Shown here: positions 48,605-60,572 of the stretch, one piece after another
Position numbering within the stretch: the stretch's first letter is position 1
Layout: each line of letters begins with the position of its first letter
From: Liolophura sinensis
Lineage: Eukaryota > Mollusca > Polyplacophora > Chitonida > Chitonidae
Direction of reading: 5' to 3'
Assembly (NCBI RefSeq): GCF_032854445.1
Contig: NC_088303.1
Span: forward strand, 6,517,501-6,581,500
Length of the DNA: 64,000 nucleotides
Notes under the pieces: generated by a model
What the model saw: the letters and a program-made list of their open reading frames with translations, nothing else
Databases searched by the model: none
What the model was told of the DNA's origin: nothing
Made by a program: the position numbers and the translations under genes

Positions 48605-50963
48605 TTAGCCGTCTTCGTCCTCCTGCCCACACCTCAGGTATCGGTTCTTCGTCCCTTTCTTGCCGATAGACTGTTGGTAACTGTACAGCTGTTTTTCCAG
48701 AGCATAATTCTCAGCTTGTAGCGCCAGGATTTCACGTCTGTTAGAAAACAAAGGCAATCAAGTGTGTTATAATTGGGCATATATGAGCACATAGGGCTTG
48801 TAGCACAAGTCTGACTCGATTCACGCGAAAAAGAAATGAACAAATTCAGAAAATTTGCATCCCACGCTAAGCACGCGAAATTTATGGATTGATCAAGAAT
48901 GCTGTCGAATGTACTTGATCTGATGGGTCACAAAATGAAATAGCGCACGAACTGTAATCGAAATGGGATAATATTTGAAGCAGTAATTGCACGGTAACCA
49001 AAGCTTGACAGTGGAAAAAACCTAAAATACCTTCCTCACTAGTATATTTTTTTTGTCCATGAATAGTTTTTACACGTCCTTGTGGTTCGTTGGTCAGATG
49101 GACACCAATGCAGCTTACCTATAGTAGCCTAACTGAAAAGGTATCTGACAGTTAAAGAACTGGTTCGTTACAATTTTTGATGCCCTTGACAAGTGAGGCC
49201 GTATGGTGCGAAATCAACTTTTGCTTCCACTCCGGGCTTAAGTCAAACAGTTTGTCATATACCTAACGAAGGCCAGTGGTTTTCTCTGGTCACTCTGGTT
49301 TCCATAACTCTGACCGCGGTAAAAATATTTGTGTACAGAATTAAACAGCACGAAGATGAATACATAAATGTCAAAATCCTGGCGTTAATCATTTGTAACC
49401 ATTTGCCTGTCTTCAAATCAGAATGAGGTATGGCTAGGCTTGTGCTATTTTAGTAACCTTAATGGTGAAGAATATTCACACGTGTTCGGTGGTAGAACGT
49501 TTTAAGCCCCTATACCTGTGCAGGTCGTTTGTTCGATTTATTAAGTCCAAAATCCTAAAATGACTTAGTTACAGCATGAGGTAGAACGACAGCACCCATA
49601 TCATTGGATAGGCTGTCCTTGGGTTTGGAGGTGATCAATAAAATGCTTAATCGTATGATTCAAATTTGATATAATTTATCATGTGATATGACGCACGGGA
49701 AATCTTTACATAATAAAACAGGTTGGCCAGGTATAAAATATTTATATTATTTATAGTGACCGTCTCAATGATGACTGCAATCGACCCTTCATGTGTCTTT
49801 GCATGGAATGGGACACCAGAGAGTACGACCAGCTCTGGATAGCGACAGTGTTGGAAACTTATTTGAATTCGCATTAGCTCTGTCCAGTGATATACGTAAA
49901 TGTTGTCACCAAGTCTGTGCCACTATGCAAGAAATTTGCCATCATGATGTTTCACTGTAGGTAGATTATCCTTCTCTCTCTTTATTTTTTTTCTTCTTCT
50001 TTTATGGGAAGAAATGCCAGGTGTAACACGGGTATAAGATAGAGACAGCCTGATTAAGGTATTCCGATTAACAACAACCCAAGTGCACTTTTCTCCTTGA
50101 AGAGAAGATCGCAACTCATGTACACACATGCATGTATGTAAAAAGGACAGGAACATTTGAATATACATGTAATGCCATTTCTTCTCCGTAATGCAGTATG
50201 TTGACGAACGCGACAGGACATCGTCTAGCAGAACTATCGTCACTCACATGTGCATGTATGCTCAATGTCTCGTGCTTTGGTGGTAGTTTGGCATGGTAAA
50301 CATTGGCTTTACAGTTAAACATGCGTAATGTAGATTTGCCCTAGCATTAAACAGTTCTGGGCCACTGATTCGGTAACAGTGCCACAAATACATCATGGGT
50401 TGTTGACAAAATGTGATAGAGTTTTGTCTTTTCATTGACAGAACTGAGAAGTTTTGCCCAAGAATACAACATACACTCCCACTGTACCACTTCTTACATG
50501 CAGGTTACCTATGACCTTTCTTACAGAAGAAATATCGCTAGACTGAATTTTTGTGACAGTGTTGCACAGAAAAGTGCAAGGTTAACGTGGTGGTAAGGCA
50601 AATAAGTACTACAAGAATTTTTGTTACAAAGTTGTACAGAAAAGTGCAAGGTTAACGTGTTGGTAAGGCAAATAAGTACTGCTCGAATGTTTGATTCAAA
50701 AATATTTATTTACTTGAAGTTGACAATGTACTATTTAAATACTTGGAGTTATAGTAAGAAAAATCATTAGGATAGTATAGCAAGGCTTCCTCAACATTCT
50801 GACCACATGACTGTACTCACAACATCTGATGCCTCTGGATCCTGCTGACGTCATCGAGCCTGTGGTAGGTGGGGCCCATCAGTAACAGTGACTCGATCCA
50901 CTCTATCTGTATTGTCATTCGTCTCTCCTCCGCGTCCAGGTATAAGCTCTCGGGGTGGGTGAT
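48605..50963 (-). CDS. C-terminal two exons of an unrecognised coiled-coil protein
   Basis: Two minus-strand exons join in frame. The upstream one, 50963 down to 50821, follows a CTTGTAG acceptor and ends before GTGAGT. The downstream one, 48737 down to 48605, follows TTCTAACAG and ends in TAA. Together they read ITHPESLYLDAEERRMTIQ, WIESLLLMGPTYHRLDD, then QMLREILALQAENYALEKQL, YSYQQSIGKKG, and end RCGQEDEDG, in all 91 residues. The heptad-like run of L, I and A predicts a coiled coil. The first exon must be preceded by an exon ending in phase 0, which I did not find; the gene continues to the right on the minus strand or lies outside. I do not recognise the family. The clean splice phases are the main evidence that it is real. 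Confidence 0.6.
50546..50689. repeat. Two direct copies of a ~72-bp unit
   Basis: Both units read GAATTTTTGT..CA, then ACAGAAAAGTGCAAGGTTAA and CGTG..GGTAAGGCAAATAAGT. They lie in the intron between the two coiled-coil exons. Confidence 0.85.
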
Positions 50964-52334
50964 CTACAAGTATCAGACAACCCACAGCCATTATACATAC
51001 ACCTCGCTGAGCCCCCAATTTGCCAGCCGCCAGCACTTATCTCCGACCTAATATGTAACGGATTCCGTGACGCTCACATTGACAGTGTGCCCGCCTAATT
51101 TGAGAAGACAACGTCGGCCACGTCTTGACAGAGTCTGTGGGAGATATCAAGACAAGCCTTACTTTTAATTATTTTTGTCTTACAAGTTTGTCGAAACTCC
51201 CTTAAATCAAGTTGACTTTTTCTGTGTCTTGTGGGCAGGAAGATGAGATATGTTAAGAAACAAAAATGGCGCATGAGTGGTTCCTTCCACATACTGTCGA
51301 TAATCTTTTAAGAGTCCGATTTCCATAGTACACTTCTGATGTATTTTTTCTGGTTATGAAAGGTAGTGGATAGTGGGTTGTGTTGGAGTGCTAGTGATGG
51401 TGCATTGCTTTGAGTAGCTGGACACAATTCAACGATTTGGGTCAATCCCTGCTGGTGATGTGGTTTTCGAGAATCACGTGGTGCAGTAGTGGGGATGAGT
51501 TGGTCTTACATGAATTTCTTACGATATTACATGTACTTGCCTTCCATCAATGTGGCATGCAAGCAAAGTTGGTGGAAAGTACAAATTTGCGTTTGTCGGT
51601 GAAGTGTTTGCTTAGAGTAATTGAACCAATTTGTGTCGGTTCTCCGAAGCGTTCTTTGAAACAAAAATAATAAAATTTAACATATGCTATAGCCTAGCCT
51701 TGACAACTGTATTCACAGTTCATGCCGCCAACCGGTAGGATGAGCCTAGCTCAAAGTTAAAGTCTCTTGGCACAGAGCCACAAAATCACTTTGTGGGCAC
51801 GCATATTAAACACAACCCTAGACAGATATGTACAGGTTTTATTGGTTGGACCCCTGAGCGACTCTAACATCACTGATTAATGTTAGAGAAACTACACGAA
51901 CTATGCTACCTCAGGCTGTTCCCCAAATTCCTGGAAACGTCATGGATACATGTAGAACACAGGGCAATCAGGTGTGCATTGTACGAATATGTAGGAGTGT
52001 ATGCACAACAGGCTGTGAGTAGATGGGTCATAACCGCACAGGGATGGTTTTCATGTGGCATACAAACGGTGTCCAGTGTACAGGTGGTGCAATGGGGCAT
52101 GTAGGGTGTAAAGGTAACTGTAAATATATAACTCAGATTCGAGTGGCGAAACAAGGAGAAACGCTGTCATATTCGCTGTATTTCTTTAAATACATGTAAA
52201 AACAACACCTACATCCACACCTGTCACTGATGGTTCTGCGTTGTACTTCAACATTTACCGGAATTAAAGAGAAATCTCACCCACAGTATCTCATTTTCCC
52301 CCTCATCATTGTTGTCTTGTTTATATCCCAAGCG

Positions 52335-52602
52335 GAGACCTCCGTGGCTCAGTTGGTTAGCGCGCTAGCGTAGCGTTATGACCAAGGAGCCTCTCACCAG
52401 TGCGGTCGCTATGAGTTCAAGTCCAGTTCATGCTGGCTTCCTCTCCGGTCGTACATGGGAAGGTCTGCAGCAACCTGCGGATAGTTGTAGGTTTCCACCG
52501 GCTCTACCCGGCTTCCTCCCACCATAATGCTGACCTCCGTTGTATTACTGAAATATTCTTGAGCACGGCGTAAAACATCAATCAAATAAATAAATAAATA
52601 TA
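52335..52602 (+). repeat. tRNA-derived SINE, near full length, reference copy
   Basis: The head CTCCGTGGCTCAGTTGGTTA has a good A box and GAGTTCAAGTCC a B box. The body runs CATGCTGGCTTCCTCTCCGG, GGGAAGGTCTGCAGCAACCT, CCCACCATAATGCTGACC and TTGAGCACGGCGTAAAAC, and the tail is ATCAAATAAATAAATAAATA. This copy defines the family. I believe similar elements (bivalve or metazoan tRNA SINEs with a conserved central domain) are known in molluscs, but the exact name is not certain. Confidence 0.9.
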
Positions 52603-54321
52603 TCCCAGCGTCTTCTGCGGAGCCACCACATAAGAGGTTAATGCAAGGTACCAGACATTACTATTCTGCACAGACGAGGAGCCCAAAAAATCGTACAGCA
52701 CATTTGATTTCGTTTCACATTGTAACTTTGCCATTCGAATCGAGGTACATGTTTTCAACTATGCAGATAGGTATGTAGCCAGTATACAAGCGGTGCTCAG
52801 ACGGTATGTAGGCGATGGATGGCTTAATACAATATTAACTGTAGCGTCGGGCTCTTCTGATGCTATATTCTTATTTCGACAGTTCTGACATAAGCTCGAG
52901 AAAAGCGCATCCTAGATACCACAAAATTATCGTGATTATTTTGAGCTATCCATTGGGAAGGATAACAGAACAAAGAAACCAGTAAATCTTGCTTGGACAT
53001 CCTTATGATGTGGCTGAGCTTTATACAGTGCTAGTCCCAAAACTGCATTATACATGTACCTCAGACCAGTGAAATCCGTGAACGGCGGAGCGGCCGGAGT
53101 AAATGTCTGTCTGGGGAATGGTTGGCGTGTCAAGCAGCGATTAGCAGGGATCACCGGAAGTTCATCCTCCCCAGGAGTCCCAAGTGACTGGAGATGCGAA
53201 GACCACCTTGTCAATGGTGGACAATTTAGGAGAACTCAGGACATATTAGGACTGCTAAAATGAGCCAAACAATCGTACTAAGATGACTGGATTGGGGTCT
53301 CGGAGGGTATTTACGTGTAACTGAGATTTTTGCATTTCTCATGCCTGATGGAAGCGTTCAAGAAGTTTGGAAGTTTATTCCTTCTCAGGTACCTGCCCTA
53401 AAACACTGTGGTTCGAAGATGGCCATTTTCGGAGCGGTACAAAAAATCAATACACAGCGTTAAAATGCTATACTTCGTGTCTGAGTTATTTAGATCGGGA
53501 TTGTTGTATGCTTCGTGGGGTTTGACTGAAATGTACCACTGGGTATCCGACACAAAATGTTCAGGGCATTCTTGGAATTAGTGTAGAAGTCTTCTAATCT
53601 CATTTGTCATGGTGACGGAGTGATCTCACATAAGTTACACTTCCTTTGATTGACAAGTCCGTGTTTTTATTGTGCGCTATAGCCAAGAACCTCAGGTATT
53701 GAATTAGCATTCGTAAACATGTAGATACCCACAGGAGGAGGGATTTTCTGCGAAACCTACACGGATATGGGTTTACTGATGACAGTCATATTCTGGCATA
53801 TGGTGAGCTTTCTCAGTGTAAATACATCATTGTAAAAAGTACACCATCGCTGTAATCTATCTGACGCTGGCCATCTTCTCGCCACCAGAGACCTGAACCG
53901 AGGGACAACCACGAGGGAATGATGCTTGCATGCTTTGTTTGTTTATTAGTGTGGTGAACTTTTCTGTTTTTATCTCCATCTATCACTCTGTTTTCTCTGT
54001 CATTATGTGGTTAAATGTAACCTTCACTATCGTGTACAGCTGTGTATCCATGAAAAATAAGGAATGCCACAGAAAATTTCATTACTCATACTGGAGACAA
54101 TGTTACCACACGTACCGGGATCACTTACGGGTTACGGGAAGCATACAGTTGTCTATAGCTTTACCGTTATTCAGTGTTATTTGTGCAATTGCTATTTCAT
54201 TTCAATTCCAATTTAAATTATCACCACGCAGGAATATGTGATCGGCCTAATTTACTAAATGAATCGTAACAGCATGCTGTAAAATGAACTCACATTTACA
54301 CGCACAACAGCGTAATGCAAG

Positions 54322-54480
54322 ACGGGGCGTAATCACCTGATAAGCGATCTCAGGCATTACGTCCTATACTGCAAGTGCCGTTAAATAGACAGGCAGTCAG
54401 CGGGTAAGACATCTCAGGCGTTACGTCCTATACTGCAAATGGCATGAAATAGACGGGCAACCAGGGTGAACGTTTCAGGC
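54322..54480. repeat. Two direct copies of a ~79-bp unit
   Basis: Shared blocks are CTCAGGC(A/G)TTACGTCCTATACTGCAA and AATAGAC(A/G)GGCA. The unit is CG-richer than its flanks. Confidence 0.75.
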
Positions 54481-55888
54481 TTATCTTGATGTAAACTATA
54501 TGTACGGACTACATAGTGACTTAACGCGACATTGGAACTTCTAGCGAAAAACGTAACGTTGGTAAATACCTCGTTGCCGAATCATTTGCCACATCGTAGT
54601 CTAGGTGTAGTCTGACCGCCTTATAACCGTGCTATTGGTCCTCACAGGAATATGCCCGCGAGCGTCCTCGTAACTCAATCATTGCCCTGTTTGCTGTCAT
54701 CAGAGTTAAAGCATTTACATGGTCAGGATTAATCTTCTTCCGTGTACGGAGTAAAGTTTGTTTTCCAGTCTGCTGATCGGCCAGTTCAGCGCACAAATAC
54801 CATCGACCATGATAATACTATCTAACGGATTTACTCACTTACGAAACATCAATTTTGTGGAATTTTTGGTGAATTCCGTTTACCTGGGCTAAATCTTGTT
54901 TCGCTGCTCTTGTTAAACTCTTCAAGACACAAACCCTAAATAGCCACACGTGAACAGAAAGATGAAAGACACATTTATGTCTTAAATATCATCCCACGTC
55001 CCACACGCGTCTGTAGGAGGTGCGAATTAAATTTTACATTCACCTTTACTTTAAATATATATACACGAATTCCAAGAAAACAACTGCAGAATATAAGTAT
55101 ATAAGTAGTATGAGCAGCGTTTCTCTTCCCTGGGCGTTTGTAAGAAAAGGGAAAAGAAAAGCAAATCGGTTGTAGTCTCGTGAGAGTTCCAATAGCGAAG
55201 GTCACTTAACTAATATTACAGTCCCTTGCGTCACTACCGGATAGACGGTTAGCTATCCTAAAGGCGAACTTAATGCTGATTAGGCCATGACAATTCCCCA
55301 AATGAGCGGGAACAGTGGTGAAAATAACCTACAATCACTTATTGATGCTATATAACCGCAATTACCGATCTGAATGTCAGTCTTAACAGAGCGAATGACA
55401 GCCCATACTCGGGCGTGTATGTGCACCCAATAAAAAACAAGTACAAGTTCAAGATTACAAGAGGATCTAATAAATTTATGTTACCTCGTAATTTTGATTT
55501 TATTGTGATCGACATTTTTGCCAGTAAATGAAACTTTTCGACAGCTTTTTTGGAACCGATCTAGTCTGTGACGTAAAGAGCGTTTTTGGTGAATACTGTA
55601 CCAAGACAATCTGCATGACCCAGTCACATCATAAGGAAGAGCTTGCCAGTAATATGTGGTAAAGCTTGGTTTACAGGTTGCTGCTCTCACACGTTAAGCT
55701 CGCTGAACAAATACCGTGTGATTGTAACGGTACCAGTTACCAATTCTTGTCACTACAAGGATTGTACGTCTTAAAAAAAATCAGAGCATGAAGAGTAAAA
55801 GCAGAGCAATGAAGAAAGAATGATAGTTATATTTAACCGGTCAAATTCGGCCTCAATTTCAAATGTAAAGAGAAAAAAAATAAGGACT

Positions 55889-56080
55889 TTATTTATTTGA
55901 TTGTTGGCATGTCCAAGGAAATTTCACTTGTACAATGGTTGTCAGTATTATGGACGAAGAAAAACTGAGTGCCACGGGTAAACCACCGAATTTTACAAAT
56001 TACCTTCCCAAGGACGGGTTTGAACTTGCACTTCCTGTGTTTCAACGTGTGAAAGACAAGCACAGTAACACCGCTGGCTT
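55889..56080 (-). repeat. Degenerate SINE, inverted
   Basis: It begins TTATTTGATTGTTGGCATGT and shows AATTTCACTTGTACAATGG and GTCAGTATTATGG of the main family tail in reverse. It then diverges into a different body with a possible tRNA-like end (GGGTTTGAACTTGCA). Confidence 0.6.
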
Positions 56081-56452
56081 AAAATAAATGCCCTGGGCTG
56101 TTCTTATATGCACTGGAATGTTTGTTCATCATTGATGAACGAGACATTATACTCATGATTATGTTGACTGTCACCTCTGTATTACTTCATGTCAGCGAGT
56201 CCTATCGTGAGACGTGTCCTCCATGGATTTACGTTATTTACAATCATTTACTCAGAGTGTTCCGATACCTTAGGCTATGGCTGTTGCCAATATGATATGA
56301 TATGAAATATTCACCTACAAACAACATTTATAGATCTTTCCTTTTGAAAGTGTACCATTCCACCCAGAATATTTTACATTAATAATGAGCTAGTATAGAC
56401 AAGCGTTTCATCGGGGGGGACTGGAGGGGGAGGCGGTGGAAGAGGTAATTTC

Positions 56453-57601
56453 TCACTGTCCCCTCGGGGTGAATAGGTTTACTTGTATTGATCTACCTAC
56501 CTCTTTAACTGGGATGGCTGTGTTCACAAGGAAGCCTTCATCAAGGTCCTGTTGGACAAAGTACTTAGAGTGAGGACCTTTTCCCATCTTGAACTTGGCC
56601 CCCGAGGGCAAAACTGAATTGATATTCCAGCAAACGTATCGGGCAAACTTCCTCGGAACATGGGAAATGTCCGTGTAATAGAGTCTGAAGCTCAGTGTCT
56701 GGCCGTTCAGATCGCTCTCAATAAGCCAGGCTTGTTTGTCACGATCGTAGAAGTGAGCACGGTTTCGTCCATGGGTTATCGGTTCCAGAATGACTTCGCT
56801 CACAGCGGTCACCGACAGCATGTGCACCCGTATTTTCATTTTTGATCTCCCTTGGGTGACTTCGTGGAGGGGCGCGCCAACCACGTAGCCCATACCCGAT
56901 CCCGATATGTCAAAGGTTTCTTCGAGGACATTGGAATCGTATTCATACTCCTCTCCCAGAAATATTTGATATCTTAGGTGACTGAGATGGTCGAAGCTAG
57001 TGTGACGGTGTAAATGAACGACGGCCTTACCCTCGGTCTCGCCCGAGTCCCCAAATGGATATAGCGACACACCCCAATCATCAAGGCCAAACGAAAAATA
57101 AGTCGACTCAATGTGGTTATTGTAACCAGGTTTCAGATGATTGTCTTTTGGCAGTGCAAGAAGGCACTCGAAGGACGTAATAATGTTTCTCATTTCAAGC
57201 TCTACAAGAAATTCTCCGTTTTCTTGCATGAAATTCCTTACGGCCAACTCGTTCAAACATATAAACGTTTTGCGGCCATGAATGCAGTTCTCTATAGTAA
57301 AATCACAACCGGTTTCAATGAAGGATTCGTTTTTGGTAAAATGGTCTTTGTTCACCATGGTGAAAGAGTAATCCAGTTTGCAGGTCATGCCGGCTGCTAC
57401 CGTCCTTAGCTTGAGGTAAGAGCCTAGGTGCTTCTCCCCTTTCATAAAGGACACCGTCCATTTCTGATGACCGTAAGTGAAATCCTTAGAGTAAATGTCA
57501 TGAGCAAACTGCTCCTTGACCACGCGGTTTGGCAATAGGAAAGTGAATACCTGTGTGTCGAATCTGTCGTTGAGCTTCACATAACGGTACAATTTCGCCA
57601 T
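56453..57601 (-). CDS. MATH/TRAF-like beta-sandwich protein, single exon
   Basis: This is an uninterrupted 382-aa frame. I chose the ATG at 57601 (MAKLYRYVKLND), since the more upstream in-frame codon is only GTG and a TGA lies further upstream. Residues about 40-145 look like a MATH domain (W48, GEKHLGSYLKL, F80/N84, then FMQENGEFLVELEMRN). Residues about 168-270 form a second sandwich-like segment (DDWGVSLYPFGD, HRHTSFDHLSHLRYQIFLG). Residues 280-375 form a third, less clear. No BTB, RING or transmembrane segment is seen. MATH domains bind peptides, often as adaptors in signalling or ubiquitination. The pattern resembles expanded lophotrochozoan MATH-like genes and perhaps the C-terminal part of BTBD17-like proteins. 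It has no introns, so a retrocopy or an intronless family member are both possible. The specific function is unknown. Confidence 0.75.
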   Translation of the reverse strand: MAKLYRYVKLNDRFDTQVFTFLLPNRVVKEQFAHDIYSKDFTYGHQKWTVSFMKGEKHLGSYLKLRTVAAGMTCKLDYSFTMVNKDHFTKNESFIETGCDFTIENCIHGRKTFICLNELAVRNFMQENGEFLVELEMRNIITSFECLLALPKDNHLKPGYNNHIESTYFSFGLDDWGVSLYPFGDSGETEGKAVVHLHRHTSFDHLSHLRYQIFLGEEYEYDSNVLEETFDISGSGMGYVVGAPLHEVTQGRSKMKIRVHMLSVTAVSEVILEPITHGRNRAHFYDRDKQAWLIESDLNGQTLSFRLYYTDISHVPRKFARYVCWNINSVLPSGAKFKMGKGPHSKYFVQQDLDEGFLVNTAIPVKEVGRSIQVNLFTPRGQ

Positions 57602-58052
57602 GCTGTCCACGCTACTACAGTCTCCTTTTAATGCACTGCTTGAAACGAGTTTTCACAACGAACTGCTGCCCTCCTGGTGTGGTTTTACACACACAAAAAA
57701 TAATGCATTCATCAATCATTTATCTCAGTTCTCACCAACAACATCCTTGCCTGGTTATTCTTGCCAAAACCGTTTCCTTAGCGGAGACTTCGATGTCTGT
57801 GAGATTGTACTGGTGGGAGCCAGCGGCGGTGTTGGGATTACTGAAGGATAATACCCCTGTGAGCGACGAAAGCATCGATTCGTCGACACCTGGAACGTCG
57901 GCCTCTCCACCTTAACGTGTACACAAATGCCGCTTTTGACACTGGGCTGCTGGTTGGTTATAACACACGGGATAGTCCACCACATCTACCATTCGCTCAT
58001 CTGTCTTGTACGCCTTAATATGCTTTGCTCTTTCTCCGGGCTCCGGGAGGCG

Positions 58053-58059
58053 CTTTATA
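58053..58059 (-). promoter_or_regulatory. Possible TATA box upstream of the MATH-like gene
   Basis: TATAAAG on the minus strand lies within a CG-rich context (CGCCTCCCGGAGCCCGGAG) about 450 bp before the start codon. The distance implies a long 5' UTR or an untranslated first exon. This is a motif match only. Confidence 0.25.
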
Positions 58060-60218
58060 CTTAGGTGTGTAACAGGACACGACGAAAATCGTCAACGATC
58101 GGCCATCTGGAAGAAATAAATGAATTATTAATCTATCTCTCATCATTGCAAACGTAGAACCGTACCGATATCAAATCAATACCACATACACAAATGATTC
58201 AGGTTTGAAGATAACGGAAGTCATGGTTGGAGTTTCCATATACTTGGTGTTCGAGCAATCCGTGTCCAGAACGGTGAGGATTTCTCATTGGTTATACATG
58301 CCAGTTAAAACCAATATCAAACAAAAGGAAGGCGATAAACATGAATAACTAATAACTACCACAGAATCTGTCTACCCAGAAACTATACTGAGAACGGGTT
58401 AATTCTTAATATGAGCCTGTTAATAATAGTCTTTACATAAGATGATCCGCCTATATTCTGCATGCCCCTACCCATTCTCATCAATGTGTTGGGTTTATCC
58501 CGCACGGGCTATTTTGTTCATATGCAATGTACAATGTATGCAGTATACCAGAGTTACAAACAACAGCCTTTCCATGCTTCAGACTGAATTGTGAATTTAT
58601 TTTTAATTCCCCCATAAAATAGTAATTTAGCTTCATATTCTTTAAGACCGTTTAAGTTCAGTAATTTTGAAAAACTTTAATTACTTGGTTTTTGACTAAA
58701 CCACAAAACAGAAAAAAAAACACAAAGCGAAATGAAGACGCCGTAGAAAATCACTAAATGATGACCACAGGGGTGTCTACTAACCGGTGTAGCCTACATG
58801 TACAACAGCTTTTTGTGTTGGAACTTGATAGCAAATGTCATCAGGATACTCCCATATAACGAACTTATCAACCAAAACATCTTTTCAGATCGAACAAGCA
58901 GGGAACCAACCAGGGAATCATGTCCCACCTAACACTCACATAAGTTCCGTATCGATTACAGGAGATTCATTAGGTGGAATACAGAAGAAGCGCATTCACA
59001 GCTAATCCCTGTCAATGACCCCCCAATATTATTGCCAGAAATGTTTGGACCTGGTTTTATCCAGAAGCCATTAAATAGGCTAACCGGAAATTGGATAATC
59101 TAGGATGGGAACAGCGCTTTTATTTACCTTACTGATTGTGTTCATGAGATTGGGTCCTTAAGGGGGATAATCGTTGTTGAGGTTACGCCAGGTTTTGGAC
59201 GGTGCGATCTGTTAACGTTTACCAAGGGAACTCTGTCTGTAAGAGAATCCGCCATACGTGATGGTGCTGAATTAGAAAAAACCGATAAAGGCCGACCAAT
59301 TCCAGATTTTTTACGTAGAATAATAATGTATATCCCACACCGCAGACGTTTTAAGCCATACCTGCCAGTAGAATTTATTTCCACATGGCAGAATTAGAAA
59401 AACAAAACTAAACGTGGTTTACACTGCAGTCCTTTGTATTTCGTGCTTACTGTATGTGTAAATGCATCTTCCTTAGGGTTAAACTTATCTCCTGAACTTT
59501 CCTCATGTAAGTGGACTTTTAAACTGGTAGTTAAATAGTAAGGAACTTATTATTCACCTCTATTTAAATATTGTAAACGTCTAAAATTTGAATCCATGCT
59601 TTGACACAAAATATAGCACCAAATATGTGTGATATTTTACGGCGACATTGATCTAAAGCGACTTGACATGACAGATTAGTACGAGATTCTTATGAGCTCC
59701 TTATAAAGCAGAATATGGCTGTCAGGGATTATGCTATAAAGATTCAACATTACAAGGCTACAAGGTTTTTGGTTGCACTCAGGACTGGTTTCTGGCTGTC
59801 ACAAGGCGGACATGAAGTAATTGGACAGCCTGTGTTTAAGTAAGAATATTACACTTATTTTCAATTAGCATTTTGGATACCGAACACATGATTCTAGCAT
59901 TGTGGACCAATTCGACTTGAGAGTTAGGCATGTAATCGTCAATACTACATGTCAAGCGTCTAGACCATTTGGCTAAGAGCCTTCTCGCCATAACAGGATG
60001 CAGCTGACCTATAGACTTTACAGCAGTTTATGTGCCTGGGTCAAAACGACACAAACTGTTCGTTGTCGTTTACCCAGAGGTATTAGCGGTGTTATTTAGA
60101 AGCACATCACTGATATTAAAGATAGCACTACATGTGTTATCTACGATTATCCTTATAACCAAACATATGCAGCTATTCATTTATCTTTCATACTTCACCA
60201 CATTCTCTTTCTTGACAG

Positions 60219-60360
60219 ATCCTTGAGGCAACATGGAGTCAGAAAGTGGGGCTGATCTGAAACTGATTGCATATCTACAGTCTAATCTAACATTTGCAGA
60301 GGAGAGACCAGCTGGAAATAAAAGAAATGTCATTAGATTTCATTTAGGTCATGTGCTGAC
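60219..60360 (+). CDS. Weak candidate first coding exon
   Basis: After TTTCTTGACAG an ATG at 60233 in good context (GCAACATGG) opens a frame reading MESESGADLKLIAYLQSNLT, then FAEERPAGNKRN and FHLGHVLT, with a possible donor GCTGACG|GTAAAG at about 60360. The composition is protein-like, but no downstream exon was found before the window end and no family is recognised. It may equally be chance. Confidence 0.25.
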
Positions 60361-60429
60361 GGTAAAGTCGGCACAGTATATAACATATGTTCACTTAAAT
60401 GGCGATAAACTACATATGCATACATTGTC

Positions 60430-60572
60430 TCGTTAGTTACCAACATATGCTTCCAACGTCTCATTAATTACCAACATATGCTTCCAATGTCCCATTAATT
60501 ACCAACATATGCTTCCAATGTCCCATTAATTACCAACATATGCTTCCAGCGTCTCATTAATTACCAACAGCA
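60430..60572. repeat. ~31-bp tandem repeat
   Basis: Four to five units of TTACCAACATATGCTTCCAA and GTCCCATTAA. Confidence 0.88.

Larger units (their letters stand above)
50964..56452. other. Gene-poor intergenic DNA
   Basis: Besides the SINE at 52335, a two-copy ~79-bp repeat at about 54322-54480 and a degenerate SINE at 55889, no exon could be supported. A proline-rich open frame on the minus strand near 53065-53215 has a possible acceptor and donor, but its phase does not fit the exon at 50963. Confidence 0.5.

Noticed and set aside
52335-52440. Functional tRNA gene at the SINE head
   Set aside because: The A and B boxes are good, but the sequence continues into a SINE body with an A-rich tail, and the acceptor stem does not close.
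52936-53214. Proline-rich minus-strand frame (TRQPFPRQTFTPAAPPF) as an upstream exon of the coiled-coil gene
   Set aside because: It has possible splice sites, but its end phase (1 or 2) does not fit the phase-0 start at 50963, and no homologue is recognised.
57631-57915. Plus-strand frame ending SVRLYWWEPAAVLG...TSASPP opposite the MATH-like gene promoter
   Set aside because: The 3' part looks protein-like, but there is no clear start, splice site or known family, and it overlaps the upstream region of the minus-strand gene.
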